In this document: positions 47,745 through 58,416 of the stretch, piece by piece
Layout of the letters: each line of letters begins with the position of its first letter
How positions within the stretch are numbered: position 1 is the stretch's first letter
NCBI RefSeq assembly: GCF_030247195.1
Contig: NC_080671.1
Span: 33,640,343 to 33,704,342 of the forward strand
DNA from: Topomyia yanbarensis
Lineage: Eukaryota > Arthropoda > Insecta > Diptera > Culicidae
DNA length: 64,000 nucleotides
Reading direction: 5' to 3'
The notes under the pieces: generated by a model
What the model was told of the DNA's origin: nothing
The model's input: the letters and a program-made list of their open reading frames with translations, nothing else
Databases searched by the model: none
Program-made: the position numbers and the translations under genes

Positions 47745-47815
47745 TTTTTTTAAGAGTCAGCGAAAAACAATGGTGTTTCTGAAATTTATTTTTGAAAGAT
47801 TTGGGGGGGGGGGGG

Positions 47816-48297
47816 CTTTAGAAAATATCACCGCCCAATAAGCCCATTTTCGCAAGAGAGAAAACGACTTCTCGTTCACCAGAATTGAAGAATGTGCAGG
47901 AATGTTATTAGATGTAGATAGGAACAGATTGGTAGTTTTAATCTTATTCTGCAGCATTTCCGCATCGTTCAATAGAAGTGAGGATATTTTTGCAGTTTTC
48001 ATTCACGTTTAGAGTACGTACCAAAAGTCACACTCCCGGGTATATTTCTAAACAATAACCAAACTCAGTTTCTCAATTGATAGATTTAAGCTGGCGTCAT
48101 AGAGTTTGTGGCATACATGGCACCAGAGATATCAGATGTCATGATACTAATCATACATCCCGTATAGATGCCAACAATGTGATTTTTTATCGATTCTCTG
48201 ATGATGAATTCAACAATCGATCTCAAGTGCTGCATACCAAAAATATACCAATGTTCATAATAAACTGCAGCTTAAAGTATGTGCCGACGTGACCACA
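47816..48297. other. No recognisable gene
   Basis: Mixed-composition DNA without a motif-bearing frame. Confidence 0.45.
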
Positions 48298-48416
48298 GAT
48301 TTTTTCACCCCAGAAAAACCTCGGCTGGGATTGAACCCAAACCAACTGGGATGGGTGGCGATGGCTTACTACTCAACCACCGCCCGGTGCCGTCAAAGCG
48401 ACTCTTGCTAGCTGTG
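48298..48416 (-). mobile_element. tRNA-derived SINE, copy 2 (different family)
   Basis: On the minus strand the element has an A-box-like GGTGGTTGAGTAG (48381-48369), then a canonical B box GGTTCAATCCC (48337-48327). It ends in AAAAAATC. GACCACA flanks both sides (48291-48297 and 48417-48423) as a probable 7-bp target duplication. The spacing of A and B boxes is that of a tRNA-type RNA polymerase III promoter. It is too short and unpaired to be a tRNA gene. Confidence 0.65.
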
Positions 48417-48423
48417 GACCACA

Positions 48424-49409
48424 AAGTATTTACAATTTTGTGCTCACTAATTAAATATGAACAATGCACCAAGCGAGATGTCTGAAAACATCCGAATAGG
48501 TTACTAGATGGGCAAACTGCAAATGAACGAAGAAGCTTGAAATGTTGAAGAGCAGGGTCAAATCTTCACTCGCGAAGCTCACAAAGGTTTCTTGATGCAT
48601 AAAAAAACATACTGTCAATTTCTTCTACTATATTTTTTACTGATAGAGCGCTTTGTGCACAGTTTTGTGATACACTACAAGGAATTTGATCTACTGAAGT
48701 TTTTTGCGGCGCATTTGTTAGCGGTAAATTGTGGCAAATTTTAAAAACATTGTGTATCAGCTAGTTATAAAACGGTAGATGCTTTTCCAAGTATTAATTA
48801 TATTGTGCAAATATGAAAATGGAATAAAACTGTATATGGAAAGTGCTATGCAAACCGCGAACCACTCGAGAAGAGTTTCGCGAGCGAAGCCATTAGCATT
48901 GGGGAAGGATAGAATAAAGAAGCAACTGATGTGTTTCTTCATTCGTTGTTATAGGTTTGGCTCGCGGGTGTAAGCAGCCGCAGGTTGCTATGCATCATTT
49001 TCCAAGCAAACAGAAAGCATCACAACTGAAGAAAGTTTGCTGGTGAACTGCAATTCAATTCGTTCATTAATTTTTGAGTTCATTGTGTTCGCCAATTTAA
49101 AAAACCGCCGTTTCGAGAAAAACACTATTAAAGTTGCCAATAGATTGAAATCTGCATGCGTTACAGTAAATACGCACGGGGAACGCATGGCTATGTGAAA
49201 CACCAGATTGCGGGAGACTATTCTAGAGGTTCAATACTAACAATTAAGCAAATAAAAAAGCAGTCGATTTTTTTCTCCAGGCGTCCACCTTAGATGTCTA
49301 AAACAAGAAAGCGGATGAAGCCAATACTAAAGTAACGTTAAATAGCATGTGGTGAACGTTAAAATGGAGTAAAAGTAACAAAATAGTTAACACTATTCAG
49401 TTTATTTAA
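48424..49409. other. No recognisable gene
   Basis: Short frames only, with no repeat boundary seen. Confidence 0.45.
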
Positions 49410-49990
49410 GGGGTTATATATGTTGAGGTCGGCCATAAAATCGAAAAATTTTTATTCTTCTGTCGTAAAGCTCAGGTTCTTAAGAATGTTACCTCAAATT
49501 TTTATAGAGATCGGAGAAGTGAACCCAAAATTATTTTATCTTGCTCCCCTATGGAGGTGTTGCTTACACTTGAAACTTTAAACGCGATTATCTCGAAATC
49601 ATGTTTCCCAAAAGCGTCTTTGCGGTGACTACGATAGCCGGAAAAGTTTTCAGCCGATGTCAAAACTTTTTTTTTACTTGTTCGTAATTTAACTGCCGTG
49701 TTCTTGAACGATTCCATTTTTTCGTCAAAATGTGCATATTATTGTTATGAATTTTTTAATAAATTTTTTTCTGGTGAAAATAGTTTCCAAAAAGAAGAAA
49801 TTATTTTTTTTAATCGATCGTTCAAGGACACCACAGGTACATATACTAACGATTTTTTTTTTAGTTTGATGGTTTCTGTTGAGCTGTTGGACTGGAATCG
49901 TAGTCACGGCAAACCACTTAAAAACGCATTTTACGGAAATTGCTATAGCTTCGACAATTATTAATATTTTTTATTTTCTCAAGTGGATTT
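49410..49990. repeat. Degenerate inverted-repeat element
   Basis: GCGGTGACTACGAT (about 49621) and the inverse of GCCGTGACTACGATTCC (about 49890-49912) face each other. CTTGAACGATTCC (about 49704) likewise faces AATCGATCGTTCAAGG (about 49812-49827). The arms are about 150-180 bp with mismatches, around a short AT-rich centre. It resembles a small foldback MITE. Ends and target duplication could not be fixed. Confidence 0.45.
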
Positions 49991-50219
49991 TGCAAATTGG
50001 ACATTATACTACGCTAAATGTATAACAAACTTGTTGGTATGTAACCCAGAAACTTGTCAATATTGGAGGTGACAGCACAAAGTCTGGATAAAGATTATAA
50101 TAACTCGATTTTGGGAGTAAAACGATCATTTATTGTCGCGTTTTTACAAAAAAGCTTGCTGTACGGAAAATTGCTGTGCCTAATGTATAATATTAACTCC
50201 CGGTGTCTTTTTTCAACAA

Positions 50220-50800
50220 CTTTGTGCGAAAAAAGTTAGCATCTCTGATATCAAAAAATGGACTTCCCACTTTCATTTACAACCAACATCAAAATAATTC
50301 AACGGGAGGGCCCACAGCAACCATTTTTTTTTTTAAAACATAGGTTTTATATTGAAACTAGTTCGCATTTTCTGATTCTAGATTGTGCTTTAGACATTCG
50401 TACAACACAAAAAGTTAAAATCTGATAGATAATTTAATTGTCTTCAACCACTAAAAATCGATCTGAAATCATCCGGAAAGGTTCTTAGATATTTTGATGA
50501 AATTATGTCGAAGTTAGTTTCACAGAAGGCCAAGTTGCTTGTAATTCAATTTTTGTGCACTTACCTTATTTGTCAAATAGAATTTAGTTGAACAGTGCAT
50601 TCTGAGAAATTTGAGGACTTTAAAAGTCCCATCTTTAATATGAAAATTATAATTCCACGTTCCACTTGATACAGGGCACCACCGGAGTACGACTTTGATG
50701 TTCTTTTACAAGATACTGAGAAATTCATCGCGCAGAAATAACTTTTTCGATCATGTATGTATGCTTTTCCATATCTTCGCATGTTCTATAGGATGACTAA
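50220..50800 (+). repeat. Interspersed repeat family RX, copy 3
   Basis: It is colinear with 12.6-13.07 kb: GTGCTTTAGACATTC, a TGATAGATAATTT.ATTG block, an AAAGTCCCATCTTTAA block and ATTCCACGTTCCAC. This supports copy 1 having been uninterrupted before the hAT insertion. Confidence 0.55.
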
Positions 50801-51204
50801 TGTAACTATTCTTGAACCTTGAACCTTTCAATTGCACCGCTTGGTTAAGAATACTGATTATCCTTTTCAAAATTAATACAAGAATACGAAAGAATCGATA
50901 CACCAACGATACGACTAGACAGTTGCATTCCGAAGCTGTATCTCAAATATGACTACCCTTCAGTCACCTCAGGTAACTGGTACTGCCAAATATGAAGCTT
51001 GATTAGAAAATGTATGAAACTAGCAATACTAACTAATAATATTTTTTTTACAAATAACAAATTTACCCAGGTTACGCTAGGGAAAAAATTTCGGACGCCA
51101 GAATCAAAAAGTTCAGGTTTACTGTTAAAGATTTTAATAATGCCCTATTTTAGGTGAAATTCGGAATTATATTATCGGCTAAAAGATGCGAATGTAAAGA
51201 CCCG
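50801..51204. other. No recognisable gene
   Basis: AT-rich intergenic DNA just before the start of the CR1-like element. Confidence 0.45.
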
Positions 51205-51354
51205 TTTTTTTCGCTCCAACAGTCAACGAGTGCGGATGCCTCTCCAAGCGCTCCGCAAGTAATTTATTAATTAGTATTTTTACCTACGCAAACAAACATC
51301 GCGCGCGTGGCTCGTAAGTTGCAGTGAAATTGAAATTCAAGTAATAGTAAAATA

Positions 51355-52590
51355 ATGCAGTGCAGTGTAAAAACTTGTAACATAAACGATGACCGCTTCC
51401 TCTGGAAGTGTGAATTTTGCAGCAGATCGTACTATGCTGCCTGTGGTGGTGCGCAGCGTAATCAGGAAAATTTTATCCAGGCATTTGTGGTGCCTGTGTG
51501 TGCGGACTGCCAGCACATTATTAGGACAGAGGTCGACACACGCAAAATGATCTATCTACAAGATCAGCTGCTAAAAATGATGAAGTCAACCACAGCTGAC
51601 CTAAAGAGCCACAGTCTTGAATTGTTCGGTAGCATCGAACAATTACTTAACGACGTAAAGCAGTCAATGCAAGTCGTCCATAAAAAGAACGTAAACATAT
51701 GCAGTAAACTAGGTCAGCATTTTCATTCTTGTGACAATTTGTTACAAAATTCGATCGACACCATCAGCAAATCGACCAAAACAATATCGGACAATATGAA
51801 TCATAAAATTGACGAACACACCTATCACACCTCGAGAACGAACTGCTTTCCACTAAATGTTCTATGCCGTACCCTCTCGCCAATTCCGACCTATTGGAGG
51901 AATTGAAGGAAGAAGTAAAAGCTATTTCCATTGCAATCTCCAACATGACAACACCAGAAAATGGCATTAATCAATCAAAATCCCTGGCTGAAGAATTAGC
52001 GGAAAAATCACACGCTACAGTAATTCAACAGAAAATAGATCATACGTCTCCAGGCTGGCGATTTTTGGGCGATAAATGGCAATGGAAGCAGGATTGGACA
52101 AAATATGACGTCGAACAACGCATTCGGCGACTTCAGGAGAAAGCTGCTGATAAGGCAAGACGCAACCGAAAACGTCGTAAGCAGTCAAGTCAACGTGACA
52201 ACGATCTTCCTAACAATCATCATCATAACGACAGTGGTAAGACGTCAGACAAATTACTACTTGCCTCAGCGAAAAAGCATTTTCCGTTCCTTCCACAACC
52301 ACCGAACATCCGATTACAGGTCTTGCAATACCAGCAGTAAAACCAAATTTCATAAGCTTTTAAAAAGGCGCCGCTACCGTTCAGCTAACGAAAACATTCA
52401 ACCCAAACAAATGGAAGTGACACCTACCAGCGGCGAAAATAGGTTAAACACATTGTCAACCACACCTCAACATTCGAACACAGACAGCCAATTTGAACTG
52501 GACCCCTTGCGCCCTCCAATAGTACGCCTCACGTCACAATCAACGTATGGTGACGGTCGCTTTTTAATGGCCAGACTGCATCTTTAACTC
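51355..52590 (+). pseudogene. CR1-like ORF1 with PHD-like zinc finger, frameshifted
   Basis: The first segment (51355 onward) starts MQCSVKTCNI. Its cysteine spacing (C3, C8, C19, C22, then CGG and VPVCADC near residues 50-58) resembles a PHD finger, a known feature of CR1-clade ORF1 proteins. A coiled-coil-like region follows (about residues 60-150). Near 51820 the frame shifts to one reading LLEELKEEVKAIS and then GWRFLGDKWQWKQDWTKYD, a conserved tryptophan-rich block, followed by a very basic RRNRKRRK run. A second shift near 52290 leads to a tail ending at 52587. Such proteins package element RNA. With two frameshifts this copy cannot make it whole. Confidence 0.65.
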
Positions 52591-52789
52591 CAATATGGAA
52601 AAATGAAGTATTTCACACAGCAATCAAATATTCAATTTTCTTTCGTCAAAACTCTTCCCCGAACGACTTGGAGTATGACGAAGTGCCGGAATACCATAAA
52701 ACCGACATCGAAGAAGTCAAACGTAGACTATATAGAATAAATTGGCAAACTATTGAGTATAGAAGGAAATGTCAACGAAGCAGTGACTA

Positions 52790-53766
52790 AATTCTATTTA
52801 ATTGTAACGAATTTAATCTCTGGAACTGTACCAGTAAAAGAAGAAGAAGAACTCATGGCGGTCAACAGCCTGTATGGTTCAACCAACATCAGAAAAAATT
52901 AAAAAAATGAAAACAAAAGGCACATAAAATTTACAATAAAGAACATAGCATTACAAAACGGCAAAACTATCTGGATATTTGCTCCCAACTCGACATAGCC
53001 ATTAACACTGCACATGAAGAATATAATCGTAAAATCGAGATTGAAATCAAGACCTGTCCAAAGAATTTCTTCAATTACGTGAAAACGAAATTGAAAAGTA
53101 GCAACTTTCCATCCCAAATGCATTTTGACGGAGATGTAGAAAATAACAATACTGAAATTTGCAATTTAGTTGGAAAATTATTTCAAGAAGTCTATACTTC
53201 ATATTCCGACCGCGACTACTTTTCATTTATACCTGAATTTTCAAATGACATTTCCGTCCACGAGCTATCTGAACACAAAATTACCACTGCACTAAACAAC
53301 TTAGACGCATCAAAAGGACCAAAACCGGACGGAATAGCACCAATATTTTTTAAAAATCTAGCACTCTACCATTACTACATATTTTGAACATGTCACTGAA
53401 AAAAAGGAACATTCCCAGAAATATGGAAATCATCCTTTTTAGTGCCAATTTTTAAATCAGGCTCTAAATCGGTCATCCGAAACCATTGTGGGATTGCCAT
53501 TATATCATGCATTCCAAAATTATTCGAAAAACTAGTAAATAACAAAATATTTCAGCAAATCAAAAATCAAATAACAAGCAAGCAGCATGGCTTTTATAAA
53601 GGCCGCTCAACAACATCAAACCTTTTAGAATTTGTAACATTTACTGTAAATGCAATGGACAATGGCAACCATGTGGAATCATATTTAACGAAACGTGAAC
53701 AAACAGTTCGCTTTCAGAATATACTCTCAGAACCAATTTCTGTCACCTCTGGCGTACCCCAAAATT
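52790..53766 (+). pseudogene. CR1-like reverse transcriptase with palm deletion
   Basis: Frame 53079-53387 holds the N-terminal RT part (NLDASKGPKPDGIAPIFFK). After a short shift, frame 53442-53828 continues VPIFKSGSKSVIRNHCGIAI, SCIPKLFEKLV and KQHGFYKGRSTTSNLLEF. The sequence then jumps from MDNGNHVE straight to SYLTKREQTVRFQN. The intervening segment that carries the catalytic aspartate of palm motif A (compare VYVDFDKAFDR at 22.1 kb) is missing without loss of frame. RT sequence stops at SGVPQ, where it meets the Penelope-like element. The FADD box is absent. Confidence 0.75.
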
Positions 53767-55522
53767 TAAAGTACCCTGTTTCTTCAAATTTTGCTTCTTC
53801 GCTTAGTAGTAAACTAAGCATTCTATGAACCATGTGATGGAATGCTGCCATTTTATGCTGATAGGAATGGTTTGAAGTGTTTGGTATAACTCTATCTGTA
53901 TTGGTAGGTTTTCTATAAATTTCAAAAGTCAAGGATTTTCCTTCTCTTATTACAAGGATATCCAAAAATGGTAATTTGTTATCTTTTTCTTCTTCGTGTG
54001 TAAGCTTGATATTATTATGAATGTTGTTAATAGCTTCCAATATCTTTGTTAATTTTCTCCGTTTGAGAATGCAAAAAATATCATCAACATATCTCCACCA
54101 GCGTTCTGGCAACAAATTTTCCATCTTTAAACATTCTTCTAGGTTTGCCATGAAAAGCTCACAAAGAAAAGGAGAGAGTGGGTTACCCATAGGGGCACCC
54201 TTAGTTTGTTTATAGAAGACACCTCGGAATGTGAAATAATTTTCTTCCATGCAAAGGCGAGTAAGTTTAAGATAAGATCTCACTTTGCTTTTCCATAGAC
54301 TATTGTTATTCTGTTGTAGTAACCAATCCTCTAAGAGGTTAATTGAATCTTTTACAGGGACACTTGGGAATAGGGCGGTTACGTCAATAGAGACCATTAT
54401 TTCATCATCTTTGATTTCACCTGACTTCTGAAGTTTGATTGCGAAATCTTGTGTGCTCTTAACCGAGCAACTATGGAATTGTTTAGGCATTGTTTGGAAT
54501 TCGTTAACCAACCATTTTGCAATTTTTTGGGTAGGGGCATTTACAGCTGCAATAATTTCCCTCATTTCATTCCCAGGTTTGTGGATTTTGGGTAGTCCCT
54601 TAATTCTAGGTAAGGCGGGATTTGAAACTTTGAGACGTGACAGGCTATCCCCTAGAACGGGATTGTATTCTTTAAGAGTTTTATCGACACGTTTGATCAT
54701 GTCAGAGAGAGGATTTATTCTTTGAATTGTATATGGACCAGAGTTTATTTTATGTTGCATGTCAGTATCATATTGATGCTTATCCATGACTACTACTTTA
54801 TTTCCCTTGTCAGCCTTGATGAAGTAAACCGGCTTTTCCCTCAATTCTTTGGTGATTGTTAATTCTTTTGTATCTTTCTGGGATTCCGAAACATTTTCTT
54901 TAATGATGCCAGCTACTACTGTTCTGGCGTCATTAATTTTTTCAAAAGGAAGGTTGGAATTCTTTATACCTGTTTCCAGGTCAATATTCGTATCTTCGAA
55001 GTTTTGTTTAGGTGTTATTGCATAATTTAGTCCCCGGTTAAATAATTCCAATTGATCATTGGTAAAATTCTGGGAAGAGCGATTAACCACGAAGTCCTCC
55101 AAAACCTGTACAGCAGGTTTTGGCGGGCGGTCAAGAGAATATTTCCTTTTAAGGTTGAAATTTTTTTTGTTAAGCAACTTACGTTTCCTTTCACTTTCAC
55201 TTTGTTCTGCTACTTTCACTTTGGTCAAGAATAAATTAAAATCACCTTGAAATTCCACTGCTAATTTTAGATGCAAATTGTAACACTCCAAAGTTGTCAC
55301 GTTCAATACACTATACAGTATTTTAATGCTGTTCTTAATTAAATCTAATTCAATTCTTTTTATTACACTCTTTGACGCGGCTGTCTTCAACCTGACAACA
55401 TGACAGGTTGGCGTTAGTTGATGTCTTTTACACTTCCTCAAAAAGTTAATATCTTTGTGTAACCCCGCTACTTTTTTCGTCAAACCGATAAATCTATTCG
55501 GCTCATTAGGCTTGGTTGCCAT
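53714..55522 (-). pseudogene. Penelope-like element reverse transcriptase, C-terminus lost
   Basis: A 602-codon frame starts with ATG at 55522. Residues 1 to about 587 are Penelope-like: ADKGN (237-241), PKIHKPG (311-317), SIDVTALFPSVP (378-389, motif A), KGAPMGNPLSP (441-451, motif B), YVDDIF (478-483, catalytic) and EIYRKPTNTDRVI (534-546). All catalytic aspartates are present and no stop breaks this part. The GIY-YIG endonuclease that normally follows is missing. The last 15 or so residues are antisense CR1 RT sequence read through the junction near 53766. These RTs extend 3' ends at chromosome breaks or ends. Without the endonuclease this copy is probably immobile, although the RT could in principle fold. 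No hammerhead-bearing terminal repeat is seen beside it. Confidence 0.85.
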
Positions 55523-55698
55523 TTTAATACTTTAACAAAAACACTGTTTTGAGTGACTTAGTGGAATGTTATATTAAACACTTTTACCCTTGTCTTCCGT
55601 TTTAATTCCACTATGATGAACAAAATGCAAAATTGCACTTTTCTGTTACAGATACGTATTTCTGAATTTGAACTAAACCTTAGAAATAATGTATAGTA

Positions 55699-55953
55699 TC
55701 CCGAGCAAACGAAAAGCCCATAATACCCCCATGCTCATGGGGTTCGACATGGGTGTTTGAAATGGGTTCAACCCATGGAAACACCATAGCCATGGTCTGG
55801 TAGATCCCATATAATGTTCCATATGTTGGTATATTTATGGGTTACTGAGACCATTTTATAGTGTCTTGATGGTTGTGAATTTTGGAACGTACCATGTTTA
55901 AGGTCTTTTCAAGGGGCTATGTGGTGTTTGAACCCATGAGTATTTGCTCGGGA
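55699..55953. mobile_element. Small TA-flanked MITE in the CR1 3' region
   Basis: The ends are TCCCGAGCAAA and its inverse TTTGCTCGGGA, with TA outside both (55697-55698 and 55954-55955). The 255-bp interior repeats CCCATGG and GGGTTCAACCCAT-type words, partly palindromic. Non-coding. Confidence 0.75.
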
Positions 55954-56298
55954 TATAAGTAAATATTGTAAAACCATTCTATGTAGTCTACATATGCTTG
56001 ACGAAAATAAATAAATAAATATCAGCCCCTTGGCGAATTTTAAGCTGATAAAACAGGAACATTGATAAAATCGGTACATATATTTTTCTGAATTTTAGTA
56101 AAACGAAGCTCTAAAAATATTCTTCTTTGGTCCTTAGATATAGCCTCGAAATATTTTCTGATTATTTCCTTTAAGTTCCCCTTAAGGGGGTCTGACAGTG
56201 CAAAATTTAAAAAAAATATTTTTGCATTTTTCGGATCTTTAGGATAAGAAATATATGAAAGGATTTACTCGAATTCAACTTGGTTCATCTACTAGAAC

Positions 56299-57312
56299 TA
56301 GGGTTCGCAGTACCGACCCTTTTTGGCGAGAACCGGTACTACGGTACTGAAGCACTCAGTACCGGTAGTACCGGAAAAGTACCGGTACTCGAATATTTAA
56401 AAAAAATCGAAAGAAGCTGCAAAGTGAAATTAAATGCTCAAACTGATGACCATATTCTCAGATGATTGATTTGTGCTGATCAAAAAAACATGTTTATTGT
56501 TTTTAATTTATTCGGAATGGCACGAGTCATTTCAGCAGAAAATATTTTTCGTATGCGGCACCTTGTTTTATTTCGAAATCTAGGTCACTTTGAAATCAAT
56601 AACTGCTAAGCGGTGCGACTTTTGTCGACTTCAACAGATGGTAAATGTAAGAAACACTATTAACAACTGTAAATCAAAGCGAGAGTGGCAGTAAATCCGC
56701 CGGGTAGCTCGCATTTCCTCTCTTGATTTTCTGTAAATTGGTTTCGACCTGCATACCACGGCTCCTTGCTTTCCTGTTAACTATAGAGATTTGCTGAATT
56801 TTGTAGTAGTCCACCAAGTCTAAAATTGTTAGCTACTAAATCGCTGTTCGTTCTTTTATAAATAAAGGTTCAAGAGCAAACCAAAGACATGACTCAGACT
56901 ATAATCTTATTACGCACCACCCAGTGCATAATGGAAACCAATCAGAATGTCGCTAATAAAAAAAATTCATAGCATAGCAAATTCAAATTCTTACGCTAGA
57001 TGTGAATATTTTGAAATTTAGTACAAGATCGTTAAAATTTAATTTCGACAAAATAAAGAAGGAATTCTTTTCAGTACAAAGGGAGCTAATAATGTTAAAC
57101 TTATAGAAGGTAATTAATATAATTAAAAATCATCTTGCAGACCGATATTTTGAAACAGGTCCCCCTAGAGAGTCCACATATTTTTCATAAAAAAATTGTA
57201 TGGTACCGAAAATACCGGTACTGGCTTTTGTCCAGTACCGGTATTACGGTACCAAAAATGGGTCGGTATTTCCGGGATTTTCGGTACCGGTATTACCGAT
57301 ACTACAACCCTA
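56299..57312. mobile_element. hAT-like element with GTACCGGTA-rich ends
   Basis: The left end is TAGGGTTCGCAGTACCG and the right end, read inverted, is TAGGGTTGTAGTATCGG. Flanking octamers ACTAGAAC (56291-56298) and ACTAGCCC (57313-57320) agree at 6 of 8 positions. Both subterminal zones are dense in GGTACCGGTA and TACCGGTACT words. The 1-kb interior is AT-rich and non-coding. Confidence 0.65.
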
Positions 57313-57320
57313 ACTAGCCC

Positions 57321-57432
57321 ATCAAACTATCAACTATCAATTTTCATATGAAGCTGATAAAATCGGGCAACAAGCTGATAAAATCGGGGGTAGATAAAAT
57401 CGGGTGCTGATAAAATCAGGTCTCCACTGTAT
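57321..57432. repeat. AAGCTGATAAAATCGGG repeats at a probable pogo-like end
   Basis: GCTGATAAAATCGGG-like words occur four times (57353-57418). The block then ends CTCCACTG before TA, which inverted reads CAGTGGAGACCTGATTTTATC, a pogo-type start split here only for description. Weaker matches at 56040-56075 could be the other end of the same element, with the hAT-like element inserted between. Confidence 0.4.
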
Positions 57433-57467
57433 TACGAAAAAAAAGAAAAAAAGTTAATCTGGACACC

Positions 57468-57760
57468 CCAACCCCCCCCCCCCCCCCGCCCAGCGGATTA
57501 TTATGATGTTTGTCGCAAATGAAAGCGGAAAGTTCATGCTTTCATATCCCGAAGTTTCAGAGATGCTGAATTTTTTCGCATAAAGTTCTTCTACCAAACA
57601 CACCGTGGACTAATTCAAACCGATTTGATTAGCGATAAAATAAATTGAAACCAAACAAATTGCTTTCACAGTGATTTTAGGGAAAAAGTTCATTATTGAT
57701 TTTTTTATGTACCAAAACATCCATTCAACAAGGATAGTAAAGCAAATAACTCGATCAAAC
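57468..57760 (-). repeat. Interspersed repeat family RX, copy 4 (partial)
   Basis: After a long C-run, TTTCATATCCCGAAGTTTCA and CACACCGTG match the 28.67-28.76 kb part of RX copy 2. The remainder is diverged. Confidence 0.5.
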
Positions 57761-57829
57761 AGTTATTCGTTATTCTAAAAGCCACACGAAACCCAACCCT
57801 ATTGTACCCGCATCCTCACAGCGCAATCA

Positions 57830-58416
57830 GCATCAACCAGTGCAGCGCCACGGTCGGGGATGTATGGTGTTGGTAGCCACCCTACCCAGCAGCGCGGTCG
57901 GTGCTGGTGTGAGAACTTTCTTCCATTCTCCGGAAATTTATCGCTACTTTTCTTCATTTACACTTGCTTCACGTTTCGCCACTGCCGCCGGATGATGCGC
58001 GAAGCAACCAGTGGAGAGCAGCAAACTCAAGTGTCTACCAGGATTTGTACCACGTATGGCGGAGAGAGAGTGTGCATTACGTGAATGAGAGCAATTCGTA
58101 TAGTGATATAGAAGAGAGTGGGAGAGGAAAAATGCCGGATTTCGTACGATCGGTCGGTCGGCGTGATCATCGCCGATGCGGTGTGGTGAGAGAAAGAGAG
58201 AGAGTGGGATGCGATAGGTACACTGCTGATGGTTGATGGTGATGGCCAGACAGGAGAGCCAAAACATCCAACTTTACAACAGCACACTTCTTGTTGAGTC
58301 CGCGTTGAGTTTAGAGGCACGTTTTCCACTTGTCGCGCGCGTAGTGCTCCAACCAACAACACAACGCCAGCTGCTGCACTACGCTACGGTCCGGTCTTCG
58401 CAAACAACTTCGGTTC
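57830..58416 (+). promoter_or_regulatory. Candidate promoter region with GAGA tracts
   Basis: GC-richer DNA with GAGA-type runs at about 58059-58068, 58110-58126 and 58185-58208. They are followed by an initiator-like TTCAGTAG whose A is at 58417. No convincing TATA box is present. A weak downstream GACG word lies about 28 bp after the initiator. The pattern is that of a TATA-less insect promoter, inferred from motifs only. Confidence 0.35.

Larger units (their letters stand above)
44859..47815. mobile_element. hAT-type element, copy 2, internally deleted and disrupted
   Basis: It starts CAGGCCCGTAGCCAGGG like copy 1 at 32238. It then follows copy 1 in patches: the AGTTCTTAATGAAA block, the ACGCATTCCCCGCATAAAAT block, the CATCCTCAATGATG block, the TGGATGTGCAAAGAT block, and the 3' block with a G-run and CTTTAG near 47803. 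The right terminal repeat is missing, because sequence diverges after CTTTAG. The SINE and palindrome of copy 1 are absent here. A pogo-like element is inserted at 45217. Confidence 0.7.
51205..56022 (+). mobile_element. CR1-like non-LTR retrotransposon, deleted and invaded
   Basis: The order is 5' leader (about 51205-51354), ORF1 (51355-52590), partial RT (about 52790-53766), a Penelope-like element on the other strand (53767 to about 55612), and a 3' end (about 55613-56022) closing in GACGAAAATAAATAAAT, a tail typical of mosquito CR1 elements. The endonuclease domain and much of the RT are missing. A small MITE sits in the 3' part. I infer one original element because the pieces are in order and orientation, but the 3' portion could belong to a second insertion. 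Confidence 0.6.

Noticed and set aside
48279..48416. tRNA gene
   Set aside because: A and B boxes are present, but the flanks do not form an acceptor stem or cloverleaf, and target duplications with an A-rich tail show a SINE.
53714..53766. True C-terminus of the Penelope protein
   Set aside because: These codons are antisense to a recognisable CR1 RT segment (SGVPQ region), so they are read-through across a junction.
43930..57846. Shared 15-mer GCATCAACCAGTGCA at 43.93 and 57.83 kb as a common promoter element
   Set aside because: One or two shared 15-mers are expected by chance in a window of this size, and the flanks do not match.
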